NCBI GenBank assembly: GCA_937891045.1 | Contig: CALBEV010000052.1 | Span: 1-11,313, forward strand | Direction: 5' to 3' | Origin: an uncultured Burkholderiales bacterium | Lineage (GTDB): Bacteria > Pseudomonadota > Gammaproteobacteria > Burkholderiales > Burkholderiaceae | Length of the DNA stretch: 11,313 nt | Shown: positions 1 to 10,700 of the stretch, piece after piece | Layout: every line of letters starts with the position of its first letter | Numbering within the stretch: position 1 is the stretch's first letter | Notes under the pieces: model-generated | The model's input: the letters and a program-made list of their open reading frames with translations, nothing else | Databases searched by the model: none | What the model was told of the DNA's origin: nothing | Position numbers and translations under genes: made by a program

Positions 1-483
1 GCCCATTTGCAAATGGAATTGTTCAAGAGCTTGAGCAAAACATCGGTGGCGCACATCGCCTACAGCGGCGCAGGGCCAGCCTTGCGCGACGTGGTCGGCG
101 GGCAGGTGCCGATCATTTTTGACAACCTGCCTTCGGCCTTGCCGCATATCCAGGCGGGCCGCTTGGTGGCTGTGGCCGTCGCCACCCCACAGCGGGTGGC
201 CGATTTACCCAACGTCCCGACCTTCAAAGAACTGGGCTTGGATGCGGTCAATCGGCCTGCGCTTTACGGCATTTGGGGGCCCAAGGGCATGTCGCCCGCC
301 TTGGTGGCGCAGCTGAACCAAGCGATTCGCCAAGTGCTGCAAGACCCAGCGGTCATCAAGCGCATCGAAGCCACAGGCTCCAAGGTGGTGGCCAACAGCC
401 CGGCGCAATTTGCCGCGCAACTCAAAGACGAGTACCTGCTTTACAAAAAGGTGGTCGATGACCAAAAGCTCAAACTCGACTGA
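1..483 (+). CDS. Bug/TctC-family tripartite tricarboxylate transporter substrate-binding protein, 3' part
   Basis: This is the C-terminal half (160 codons) of a periplasmic solute-binding protein of the Bug/TctC family. These proteins capture small carboxylates or related metabolites for tripartite (TctABC-like) uptake systems or for sensing. The frame is open from base 1, so the start and signal peptide lie outside the window. Family hallmarks visible are HIAYSGAGPALRDVVGGQV, followed by FDNLPSALPHIQAGRL (the region that carries ligand-binding backbone contacts), the LPNVPTFKELGLD segment, and a helical C-terminus ending in KLKLD before TGA at 481-483. Full-length family members have roughly 320-330 residues, so about half is present. 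The substrate cannot be told from this part. No TctA or TctB membrane gene follows; instead xerD starts inside its last codons. The family is greatly expanded in Burkholderiales, and many copies stand alone without membrane partners. Confidence 0.93.
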   Translation, partial: AHLQMELFKSLSKTSVAHIAYSGAGPALRDVVGGQVPIIFDNLPSALPHIQAGRLVAVAVATPQRVADLPNVPTFKELGLDAVNRPALYGIWGPKGMSPALVAQLNQAIRQVLQDPAVIKRIEATGSKVVANSPAQFAAQLKDEYLLYKKVVDDQKLKLD

Positions 484-1369
484 GCACACCGACCCGCTGA
501 TCGATGCCTTCATTGATAGCCTGTGGTTGGAAGATGGTTTGTCCAAACTCACCTTGTCGGCTTACCGGCGCGACTTGAACGGTTTGTCGGCGTGGCTGCA
601 CAGCCAAGGCCGAAGTTTGTCGGATGCCCAAGAGCCCGATATTCAAAGTTATTTCGCGCACCGCCACCACGACACCAAGGCCAGCAGCGCGAACCGCCGC
701 ATGACCGTCTTCAGGCGCTTTTACCGCTGGGCCCTGCGCGACAACCGCTTGCAGGTCGATCCGACCTTGAAACTCTTGTCGGCCAAACAACCGCAACGCT
801 TGCCCAAAAGTTTGAGTGAGCAACAAGTCGACAGCTTGTTGAATGCGCCCGATGTACAGACGCCCTTGGGCCTGCGTGACCGCGCCATGTTGGAGCTGCT
901 GTATGCCAGTGGTTTGCGCGTGAGCGAGTTGGTGAACCTGCCGATGCTGAGTTTGAATTTGCGCGAAGGCGTGTTGCGCGTGACGGGCAAAGGCGACAAA
1001 GAACGCCTGGTGCCGTTTGGTGAAGAAGCCGGTGATTGGTTGCAGCGCTATGTCGCGCAAGCGCGTGGTGTCTTGCTGGGCCAGGGCAACAGCAACGCGG
1101 TGTTCGTGACGCAACAAGGCGCAGCGATGAGCCGCGTCATGTTTTGGAAGCTGATTAAAAAATACGCCTTGCTGGCCGATATTCATGTGCCGTTGTCACC
1201 GCACACCTTGCGCCATGCCTTTGCCACGCATTTGCTGAACCACGGTGCTGATTTGCGGGCCGTGCAAATGCTGCTGGGCCATGCCGATATTTCCACCACC
1301 ACCATCTACACCCACGTGGCGCGGGAACGCTTGAAGTCGCTGCATGCACAGCATCATCCTAGGGGATGA
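458..1369 (+). CDS. xerD: Site-specific tyrosine recombinase XerD
   Basis: This recombinase acts with XerC at the chromosomal dif site, under FtsK control, to resolve chromosome dimers. The 303-residue length is close to E. coli XerD (298). The N-terminal SAM-like DNA-binding domain (about residues 10-95) has LTLSAYRRDLNGLSAWL. The catalytic domain carries the full set R154 (ASGLR), K178 (VTGKGDKERLVP), H249 and R252 (SPHTLRHAFATHLLNHGADL), H275 (LLGH) and Y284 (IYTHVA). The tail LHAQHHPRG closely matches the XerD rather than the XerC C-terminus. I chose ATG 458, preceded by AAGGTGG at 448-454. It lies 26 bases inside the upstream gene, so translation is probably coupled. A TTG at 410 would add 16 residues with no homology support, and no ATG, GTG or TTG lies between 458 and the conserved region. 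Confidence 0.96.
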   Translation: MTKSSNSTEHTDPLIDAFIDSLWLEDGLSKLTLSAYRRDLNGLSAWLHSQGRSLSDAQEPDIQSYFAHRHHDTKASSANRRMTVFRRFYRWALRDNRLQVDPTLKLLSAKQPQRLPKSLSEQQVDSLLNAPDVQTPLGLRDRAMLELLYASGLRVSELVNLPMLSLNLREGVLRVTGKGDKERLVPFGEEAGDWLQRYVAQARGVLLGQGNSNAVFVTQQGAAMSRVMFWKLIKKYALLADIHVPLSPHTLRHAFATHLLNHGADLRAVQMLLGHADISTTTIYTHVARERLKSLHAQHHPRG

Positions 1370-1410
1370 GGTTTGGCGTATGCCCGCGCTTCGTTCAGGC
1401 TACTTGGTTT
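1370..1410. other. Convergent intergenic gap between xerD and the DUF455 gene
   Basis: This gap of only 41 bases separates two convergent stop codons. It has a T run near 1408-1412, but I find no stable stem before it on either strand. The best candidate, GGC-N4-GCC near 1375-1384, has just three base pairs. Termination here is therefore either Rho-dependent or set by a signal I cannot recognise. Confidence 0.4.
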
Positions 1411-2217
1411 TTAAACGCGTTGCGCCAACAACCAATCAATCTCGGCTTGGGTGAAGCCCGCTTGCAAACGCGCTTCATGGTTGAAGGGCGGTTTCAAGCG
1501 CGGTGCCGCATGTTTGGTCACCAAGTCGGGGTAGTGCTTTAAGGGGTCCAGGCCTTGCTGCGAACACAGCCATCGAAACCAGTGGTTGCCCACCGCCACA
1601 TGGCCCACTTCATCGCGCAAGATGGTGTCCAAGATGTATTGCAAAGCCTTTGCATGGGGTGATTGGGACAGATGCAGTTTGGCTTGAATCAGGGGTGTCG
1701 CATCCAAGCCGCGGGCCTCGAGTGTGCGCGGCACCAAGGCCATGCGGGCCAACACATCGTATGCGGTTTTTTCACACATGGCCCACAAACCATCGTGCGC
1801 CTCAAAGTCGCCATAAGCGTGTCCCATGGCTTGCAACAAATCGTGCAACAACACAAAGTGGGTGGATTCCTCATGCGCCACTTTGAGCCAATCGAGGTAA
1901 TAGGCTTGGGGCATGGGGGCGTAGCGCCAAATCGCATCCAAGGCCAAATTGATGGCGTTGAACTCGATGTGGCAGATGGCATGCACCATGGCAGCCAAAC
2001 CAGCGTCTGTGTGCACAGAGCGCGTAGGCACTTGATGGGGTGGACACAGCAGGGGTTTGGCGGGGCGACCGGGCACCACCAGGTCTTCGGTGTCAAACAC
2101 TGACGTGGTGTCCAAGGCCAAGCTGGTGTGCATCTTCCACAGCGATTGCAGCGACTGCACCTTCTCGGCGGGGTCGCTGATGCACAAGACCTTCAAAGCC
2201 GATGAGCGCAGTTCCAT
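1411..2217 (-). CDS. DUF455 ferritin-like domain protein
   Basis: This 268-residue protein belongs to the DUF455 family of ferritin-like proteins, four-helix-bundle proteins with a probable di-metal site and no firmly assigned reaction. The likely metal ligands are visible: E85 in HIEFNAINLALDA, E117 and H120 in the ExxH motif HEESTHF, possibly E167 in RTLEARGLD, and E203 and H206 in the second ExxH, RDEVGHVAVGNHW. This is the diiron ligand pattern of ferritin-like oxidases and hydroxylases. There is no signal peptide or membrane segment, so it should be cytoplasmic. The ATG at 2217 has no Shine-Dalgarno sequence; a TACAAT hexamer sits 7 bases before it (see the promoter entry). The gene is divergent from the carbonic-anhydrase-like gene and convergent with xerD, so it is probably monocistronic. 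Family assignment is firm, function is unknown. Confidence 0.88.
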   Translation of the reverse strand: MELRSSALKVLCISDPAEKVQSLQSLWKMHTSLALDTTSVFDTEDLVVPGRPAKPLLCPPHQVPTRSVHTDAGLAAMVHAICHIEFNAINLALDAIWRYAPMPQAYYLDWLKVAHEESTHFVLLHDLLQAMGHAYGDFEAHDGLWAMCEKTAYDVLARMALVPRTLEARGLDATPLIQAKLHLSQSPHAKALQYILDTILRDEVGHVAVGNHWFRWLCSQQGLDPLKHYPDLVTKHAAPRLKPPFNHEARLQAGFTQAEIDWLLAQRV

Positions 2218-2220
2218 CCC

Positions 2221-2230
2221 TACAATTGTA
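2221..2230. promoter_or_regulatory. Palindromic -10 element (TACAATTGTA) between divergent genes
   Basis: The 10-base palindrome TACAATTGTA reads as a -10-like TACAAT on both strands. On the - strand the hexamer (2230-2225) ends 7 bases before the ATG of the DUF455 gene, so transcription would start at or next to the A of ATG. On the + strand it (2221-2226) would give a leader of about 23 bases for the carbonic-anhydrase-like gene. I find no good -35 box at 16-18 bases on either side. It could instead, or also, be a small operator. The call rests on position and sequence only. Confidence 0.5.
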
Positions 2231-2255
2231 GAAAGCCCACTAGAAAGAAAACCCC

Positions 2256-2780
2256 ATGGCGATTTACCAACTTGACGAACACCTTCCGCAGATTGACAAG
2301 AGCGCTTGGATTGCTGAGAGCGCCGACGTGATGGGCGCGGTGAGCTTGGCCGCCGACACCAGCGTCTGGTTCAATGCCGTCATTCGCGGTGACACCGAAA
2401 CCATCACGATTGGCGAGGGCAGCAATGTGCAAGACTTGGCCGTCATCCACGCCGACAACGGCATGCCGGTGGTGGTGGGTAAAAACGTCACGGTGGGCCA
2501 CAAGGTCATGCTGCATGGCTGCACCATTGGCGACGAAAGCCTGATTGGCATTGGCGCCATCGTGCTCAACGGGGTGCGCATCGGCAAAAACTGTTTGGTT
2601 GGTGCCGGTTCTTTGGTCACCGAGGGCAAAGAGTTTCCCGATGGTTCGATGATTTTGGGCAGCCCCGCCAAGGTGGTGCGCCAACTCACCCCCGAACAAA
2701 TTGAAGGCCTGCGAGCCAGCGCCCGCCATTACATTCACAACGCCCAACGTTACCGTGCTGGTCTGAAAAAAATCGATTGA
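2256..2780 (+). CDS. Gamma-carbonic-anhydrase-like hexapeptide-repeat protein (YrdA/CamH type)
   Basis: This 174-residue left-handed beta-helix protein is of the gamma-carbonic anhydrase-like group, which forms trimers with metal bound between subunits. Imperfect hexapeptide repeats run from about residue 17 to 140. The three zinc-ligand histidines are present: H65 (AVIHAD), and H82 and H87 (VGHKVMLHGC). R44 and D46 in VIRGD and Q59 in NVQD match conserved family positions. A C-terminal helix (146-170) closes the fold. The short N-terminus lacks the acidic loop region of the archaeal enzyme Cam, as in YrdA, PaaY and CamH proteins. Carbonic anhydrase activity is possible but not certain, because several relatives are weakly active, redox-dependent or act as thioesterases. 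ATG 2256 has only a weak purine-rich stretch (AGAAAGAA) before it. The stop is 5 bases before hslO, so the two are probably co-transcribed. Confidence 0.9.
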   Translation: MAIYQLDEHLPQIDKSAWIAESADVMGAVSLAADTSVWFNAVIRGDTETITIGEGSNVQDLAVIHADNGMPVVVGKNVTVGHKVMLHGCTIGDESLIGIGAIVLNGVRIGKNCLVGAGSLVTEGKEFPDGSMILGSPAKVVRQLTPEQIEGLRASARHYIHNAQRYRAGLKKID

Positions 2781-2785
2781 ACCCC

Positions 2786-3772
2786 ATGAGTGAATTGCAC
2801 AAGTTTTTGTTTGAAGGCCTGCCAGTGCGCGGCATGTTGGTGCGCTTGACTGACAGCTGGCAAGACATCTTGCGCCGTCGCGCCAACAACCTTGAAACCG
2901 GCCCCTACCCCGAACCCGTGCGGCATCTGTTGGGCGAAATGACCGCGGCTGCGGTGTTGATGCAGGCCAACATCAAATTCGAAGGCGCCTTGGTGTTGCA
3001 GCTTCATGGTGAAGGCCCTTTGAAACTGGCCGTGGTCGAGGTGCAATCGGATTTGTGTTTGCGCTCCACCGCCAAAACCATTGGTGAGGTCACGCCCAAC
3101 ATGGCCTTTGAAGACATGTGCAACCAAGACAACCTGGGCCGCTGCGCCATCACCCTCGACCCAGTCGGACGCAGGCTTGGCCAGCAGCCCTACCAAGGCG
3201 TGGTGTCTTTGTACGACGACCACAAACAACCCTTGAAACGTTTCAGCGATGTGCTGGCGCACTACATGCTGCAAAGCGAACAACTCGACACCACCTTGGT
3301 GCTGGCCGCCAACGATCAAGTGGCGTCAGGCTTGCTTATTCAGCGCCTGCCCATGGGCGGCATCGGCAACCTGGGTGGCACCAAAACCATGGCTGACGAA
3401 GACAGCATTGGCCAAAGCGAAGACTACAACCGCATCGCCATCCTCGCCAACAGCCTCACTTCAGAAGAGCTGTTGAATTTGTCCCCAGAGAAGGTGTTGC
3501 ACCGCTTGTTTTGGCAAGAGCAGGTGCGGCATTTCACACCGCAACCCGGCGACGCCTCGCCGCGTTTTGTGTGCAGTTGCAACCGTGAACGCGTGAGCCA
3601 AATGATCCGCAGCTTGGGCCAAGCTGAAGCCGACAGCATCTTGGCCGAACGCGAAAACATCGAGGTGGGCTGTGATTTTTGTGGCCAGCAATACCACTAT
3701 GACGCGGTGGACGCGGCGCAGTTGTTTGCGCATACTGCACCTCCGCCACCCAGCCCTTCAGCCTTGCAATAA
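2786..3772 (+). CDS. hslO: Redox-regulated holdase chaperone Hsp33
   Basis: Hsp33 is a cytoplasmic chaperone kept inactive by zinc bound to four cysteines. Oxidants such as hypochlorite, or peroxide with heat, form disulfides, release zinc and turn it into an ATP-independent holdase. The protein has 328 residues, against about 292 in E. coli. The N-terminal core shows LHKFLFEGLPVRGMLVRL and ANIKFEGALVLQLHGEGPLKLAVVE. The linker precedes the redox switch, with C263 and C265 (VCSCNRERV) and C296 and C299 (GCDFCGQQY), giving a CXC-N30-CXXC arrangement that is typical of the family. The extra length is an internal segment around residues 188-215 (PMGGIGNLGG onward) and a proline-rich tail. ATG 2786 follows the upstream stop closely and lacks a clear Shine-Dalgarno sequence. 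The last 15 bases overlap the 3' end of the opposite-strand gene. Confidence 0.96.
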   Translation: MSELHKFLFEGLPVRGMLVRLTDSWQDILRRRANNLETGPYPEPVRHLLGEMTAAAVLMQANIKFEGALVLQLHGEGPLKLAVVEVQSDLCLRSTAKTIGEVTPNMAFEDMCNQDNLGRCAITLDPVGRRLGQQPYQGVVSLYDDHKQPLKRFSDVLAHYMLQSEQLDTTLVLAANDQVASGLLIQRLPMGGIGNLGGTKTMADEDSIGQSEDYNRIAILANSLTSEELLNLSPEKVLHRLFWQEQVRHFTPQPGDASPRFVCSCNRERVSQMIRSLGQAEADSILAERENIEVGCDFCGQQYHYDAVDAAQLFAHTAPPPPSPSALQ

Positions 3773-4180
3773 ACGGCTGAACAAGCGCTGCTCGCAGTCC
3801 GCATCGCCACAGGTTTCGCACACACCGGTCCACTTTGGCAGCACCGGCTGTCGCGCCCAGTCTTGCGCCAAGTGGGGCGGCAGCAAGGCATAGACACATT
3901 GCTTCAAAGCCTCTGGGCCCTCACCATGCAGCACCTGAAAGCTGCGCTGCAAACGCTGCAGTTCGCTGCGCCAATCGTCTTGCATCAAACTGCCTGCGGG
4001 ATTCCACAACAGGTGTTGAGCACCCAGGGGCAGCGCGTGTAATTCAGCAGGGGAGGCGGGGCAGTGCAGTGAGGCGTCTTGTTGCAAGCGCTGGAGCACT
4101 TCCTGTAAAGCCTGTGAAAGGTGTTCGCGGTCTGACCAAGGCGCACCCATTAACACCACATGGCGTGCAGGTGTGTTCAC
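3758..4180 (-). CDS. Hypothetical protein with a C-terminal three-cysteine motif, downstream of ftsB
   Basis: I do not recognise a named family for this 140-residue protein. It begins with a beta-strand-like segment (HVVLMGAPW, residues 7-15), followed by a predicted helix rich in Q and L (20-34) and two further helical stretches (68-85 and 88-110). Near the end is C121-x2-C124-x4-C129 (GVCETCGDADC), which could bind a metal with the help of another residue such as C40 or a histidine. There is no signal peptide or membrane segment. The start chosen is GTG 4180, just 3 bases after the ftsB stop. No Shine-Dalgarno sequence is visible, so translation is probably coupled to ftsB. An in-frame ATG at residue 11 is an alternative but would cut the N-terminal strand. 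Its stop lies inside the end of hslO. The position, at the tail of the pyrG-kdsA-eno-ftsB run, makes it a real gene. Confidence 0.75.
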   Translation of the reverse strand: MNTPARHVVLMGAPWSDREHLSQALQEVLQRLQQDASLHCPASPAELHALPLGAQHLLWNPAGSLMQDDWRSELQRLQRSFQVLHGEGPEALKQCVYALLPPHLAQDWARQPVLPKWTGVCETCGDADCEQRLFSRLLQG

Positions 4181-4183
4181 GGG

Positions 4184-4456
4184 TTATTTTGAGATCTGCA
4201 CAAAAATTTCATTCGGCTTGACCATGCCGATTTCAATACGCGCCCGCTCTTCCACCATTTCCAAACCATCACGCAGGTCGCGCAGTTCGGCACGCATGCG
4301 TTCGTTGCTTTGTTCGGCTTGGGCGTTGAGTTGCAGCTGGTTGTTGTGCTGCTGACGCAGGCGCCAGACATCAGGAATGCTGCCCCGGCCAAACCACAGC
4401 TGCAGCTGCAGGATCAGCAGCAGGCTCAGCAGGATCAGGGGGACAGGACGACGCAT
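4184..4456 (-). CDS. ftsB: Cell division protein FtsB
   Basis: FtsB is a small bitopic inner-membrane protein. It joins FtsL and FtsQ in the divisome, and this subcomplex helps activate FtsWI septal peptidoglycan synthesis. The 90-residue protein has a short cytoplasmic N-terminus, one membrane segment (about residues 5-22), then LWFGRGSIPDVWRL, which matches the conserved LWFG motif just after the membrane. A coiled coil (about 30-65, many Q, N, E and R) follows, and then EERARIEIGMVKPNEIFVQI, the conserved segment that contacts FtsQ in E. coli. E. coli FtsB has 103 residues. ATG 4456 lies 22 bases after the eno stop, with no strong Shine-Dalgarno sequence. The eno-ftsB linkage is widespread in proteobacteria. 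The usual next gene in E. coli, ispD, is absent here and is replaced by the three-cysteine gene. Confidence 0.95.
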   Translation of the reverse strand: MRRPVPLILLSLLLILQLQLWFGRGSIPDVWRLRQQHNNQLQLNAQAEQSNERMRAELRDLRDGLEMVEERARIEIGMVKPNEIFVQISK

Positions 4457-4478
4457 GGGGACAACTCGCGTTCAGGGT

Positions 4479-5783
<1,305 letters not shown>

Positions 5784-5787
5784 TCAC

Positions 5788-5802
5788 AGGCTGTCACAGC
5801 CT
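5788..5802. terminator. Perfect 6-bp stem-loop in the kdsA-eno gap
   Basis: AGGCTG at 5788-5793 pairs perfectly with CAGCCT at 5797-5802 across a 3-base loop. In the direction of transcription (- strand) the stem is followed five bases later by TTTTT, and then by the eno Shine-Dalgarno sequence. The T run is displaced from the stem, so this may be a weak attenuator or a processing and stability element rather than a full terminator. That would allow different levels of kdsA and eno transcripts. Function is inferred from structure alone. Confidence 0.4.
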
Positions 5803-5821
5803 CGGGGTTGATATTAAAAAT

Positions 5822-9638
<3,817 letters not shown>

Positions 9639-9642
<4 letters not shown>

Positions 9643-10088
9643 AGTTGGATGTGAAGATCTTGGACGCCCGTTTGGCCGATCAGATGCCCAGTTACGCCAC
9701 ACCGGGTAGCGCAGGCTTGGACTTGCGCGCCTGCTTGGAGGCACCGCTCACTTTGCAGCCCAATGCTTGGCAACTCGTGCCCACCGGCATGGCCATCCAT
9801 TTGAACGATCCGGGCTTTGCCGCGCTCATCCTGCCGCGTTCAGGCTTGGGACACAAGCACGGCATCGTGCTGGGCAATTTGGTGGGGCTCATCGACAGTG
9901 ATTACCAAGGCCAGCTGATGGTGAGCGCCTGGAACCGCAGTGATGTGGCATTCACGATTGAACCGATGGAGCGCATCGCCCAATTGGTCATCGTGCCCAT
10001 GGTGCAAGCGCAGTTCAACCTGGTGAATGAATTTGCAGCTGCCAGTGAGCGCGGTGAAGGCGGCTACGGCTCGACGGGTCAATCCTGA
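9639..10088 (+). CDS. dut: dUTP diphosphatase (dUTPase)
   Basis: Dut hydrolyses dUTP to dUMP and pyrophosphate, which keeps uracil out of DNA and supplies dUMP for thymidylate synthesis. It is a homotrimer with active sites shared between subunits. The 149-residue protein (E. coli about 151) contains all five trimeric dUTPase motifs in order: [12 protein letters not shown] (20-31, metal-binding side), [11 protein letters not shown] (65-75), [11 protein letters not shown] (83-93, with catalytic D86 and the uracil-stacking Y89), [10 protein letters not shown] (111-120), and the flexible P-loop-like tail [10 protein letters not shown] (138-147). ATG 9639 overlaps the coaBC stop as ATGA and has a strong AAGGA at 9628-9632, 6 bases upstream. 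The coaBC-dut pairing is common in proteobacteria and makes co-transcription nearly certain. No further gene follows on this strand before the convergent slyD-like gene. Confidence 0.98.
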
Positions 10089-10105
10089 AGCAGAGCGCTC
10101 ATCAC

Positions 10106-10135
10106 GCAGGCGCCATGGTGAACGGCAGCGCCTGC
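10106..10135. terminator. 8-bp perfect inverted repeat between convergent dut and slyD-like genes
   Basis: GCAGGCGC at 10106-10113 is perfectly matched by GCGCCTGC at 10128-10135, with a 14-base loop. It lies in the centre of the 60-base gap between two convergent stop codons, the usual place for a bidirectional terminator. Neither side has a run of Ts right after the stem, so it is not a textbook intrinsic terminator. It may block transcription in both directions with Rho, or protect both mRNA 3' ends. Confidence 0.55.
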
Positions 10136-10148
10136 TTGCAGCGAAGAC

Positions 10149-10670
10149 TCAATGCAAAGTGTCGCTGCCCGGCGCAGGCGGCAAGGTGAAGAAACCCGAG
10201 CCGCAACTGCCATGCGCTTTCTCTTGGCTGGTGGCATGGCGCACACCAGTGATTTTCAAAGCGATGCGCAAAGCCATGCCAGAGAGTGGATGGTTGCCAT
10301 CCAGCACCACATGCTCGGGGTACAAATCGGTGATGGTGTAGATCACTTCTTTGGGCATCTCGCTGCTGCATGCAGCGGGCAGGGCGTGGCCTTCGATGGT
10401 CATGCCTTCTTCCAAGCCTTCTGGAAAAAGACCGCGCGGCTCTAAAAAGATCAGGGACTCGTCGAAGTCGCCGAACGCGTCTTCGGGTTCCAAATGCAGG
10501 TCGATCTGATCGCCCACTTGGTGGTCTTGCAAGGCGTGCTGGATTTTGTCAAGCAGGTCATGACCGCCCAAATAAAACTCCACAGGGTCGTCGAGTTCGT
10601 CCAGGAGTTCGCCTTGGGTGTCTTTGAGGACCCATGTCAGGGCCACAACGCAATCGGGTGTGATGTTCAT
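10149..10670 (-). CDS. FKBP-type peptidyl-prolyl isomerase, SlyD-like
   Basis: SlyD-like proteins are cytoplasmic prolyl isomerases and chaperones with an FKBP domain interrupted by an insert-in-flap (IF) domain. The 173-residue protein starts ITPDCVVALTWVLKDTQGELLDE, the first FKBP strand pair. It continues with DDPVEFYLGGHDLLDKIQHALQDHQVGD (29-54), then LEPEDAFGDFDESL, and an IF domain at about residues 72-125. It returns through the typical SlyD motif DGNHPLSGMALRI (124-136). The C-terminus ends SGFFTLPPAPGSDTLH and lacks the long His- and Cys-rich nickel-binding tail of E. coli SlyD, so a role in nickel handling is less likely. The ATG at 10670 has no Shine-Dalgarno sequence and is preceded by TGCGACAAT. 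The frame stays open upstream across roxA, but the conserved N-terminus fixes this start. A role in ribosome or protein maturation is inferred only from the neighbouring roxA. Confidence 0.92.
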   Translation of the reverse strand: MNITPDCVVALTWVLKDTQGELLDELDDPVEFYLGGHDLLDKIQHALQDHQVGDQIDLHLEPEDAFGDFDESLIFLEPRGLFPEGLEEGMTIEGHALPAACSSEMPKEVIYTITDLYPEHVVLDGNHPLSGMALRIALKITGVRHATSQEKAHGSCGSGFFTLPPAPGSDTLH

Positions 10671-10678
10671 GGGGCAGA

Positions 10679-10684
10679 ATTGTC
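10679..10684 (-). promoter_or_regulatory. -10-like element before the slyD-like gene, probably giving a leaderless transcript
   Basis: On the - strand GACAAT (10684-10679), preceded by TGC to form TGCGACAAT, ends 8 bases before the ATG of the slyD-like gene. Transcription would begin 1-2 bases before the start codon. No Shine-Dalgarno sequence is present. The hexamer is weaker than TACAAT because its first base is G, so the call depends partly on sharing the layout seen before coaBC and the DUF455 gene. Confidence 0.35.
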
Positions 10685-10700
10685 GCAGTTTGGAGTGACC

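Noticed and set aside
410..457. TTG start for xerD at 410
   Set aside because: It would extend the overlap with the Bug gene and add 16 residues absent from known XerD proteins. ATG 458 has a better ribosome-binding site and gives the expected length.
470..1186. - strand open frame (238 codons) opposite xerD
   Set aside because: Rich in Q, H and A with no domain signal; a mirror of the xerD codon pattern.
1370..1413. Possible intrinsic terminator between xerD and the DUF455 gene
   Set aside because: A T run exists, but no stem of four or more base pairs precedes it.
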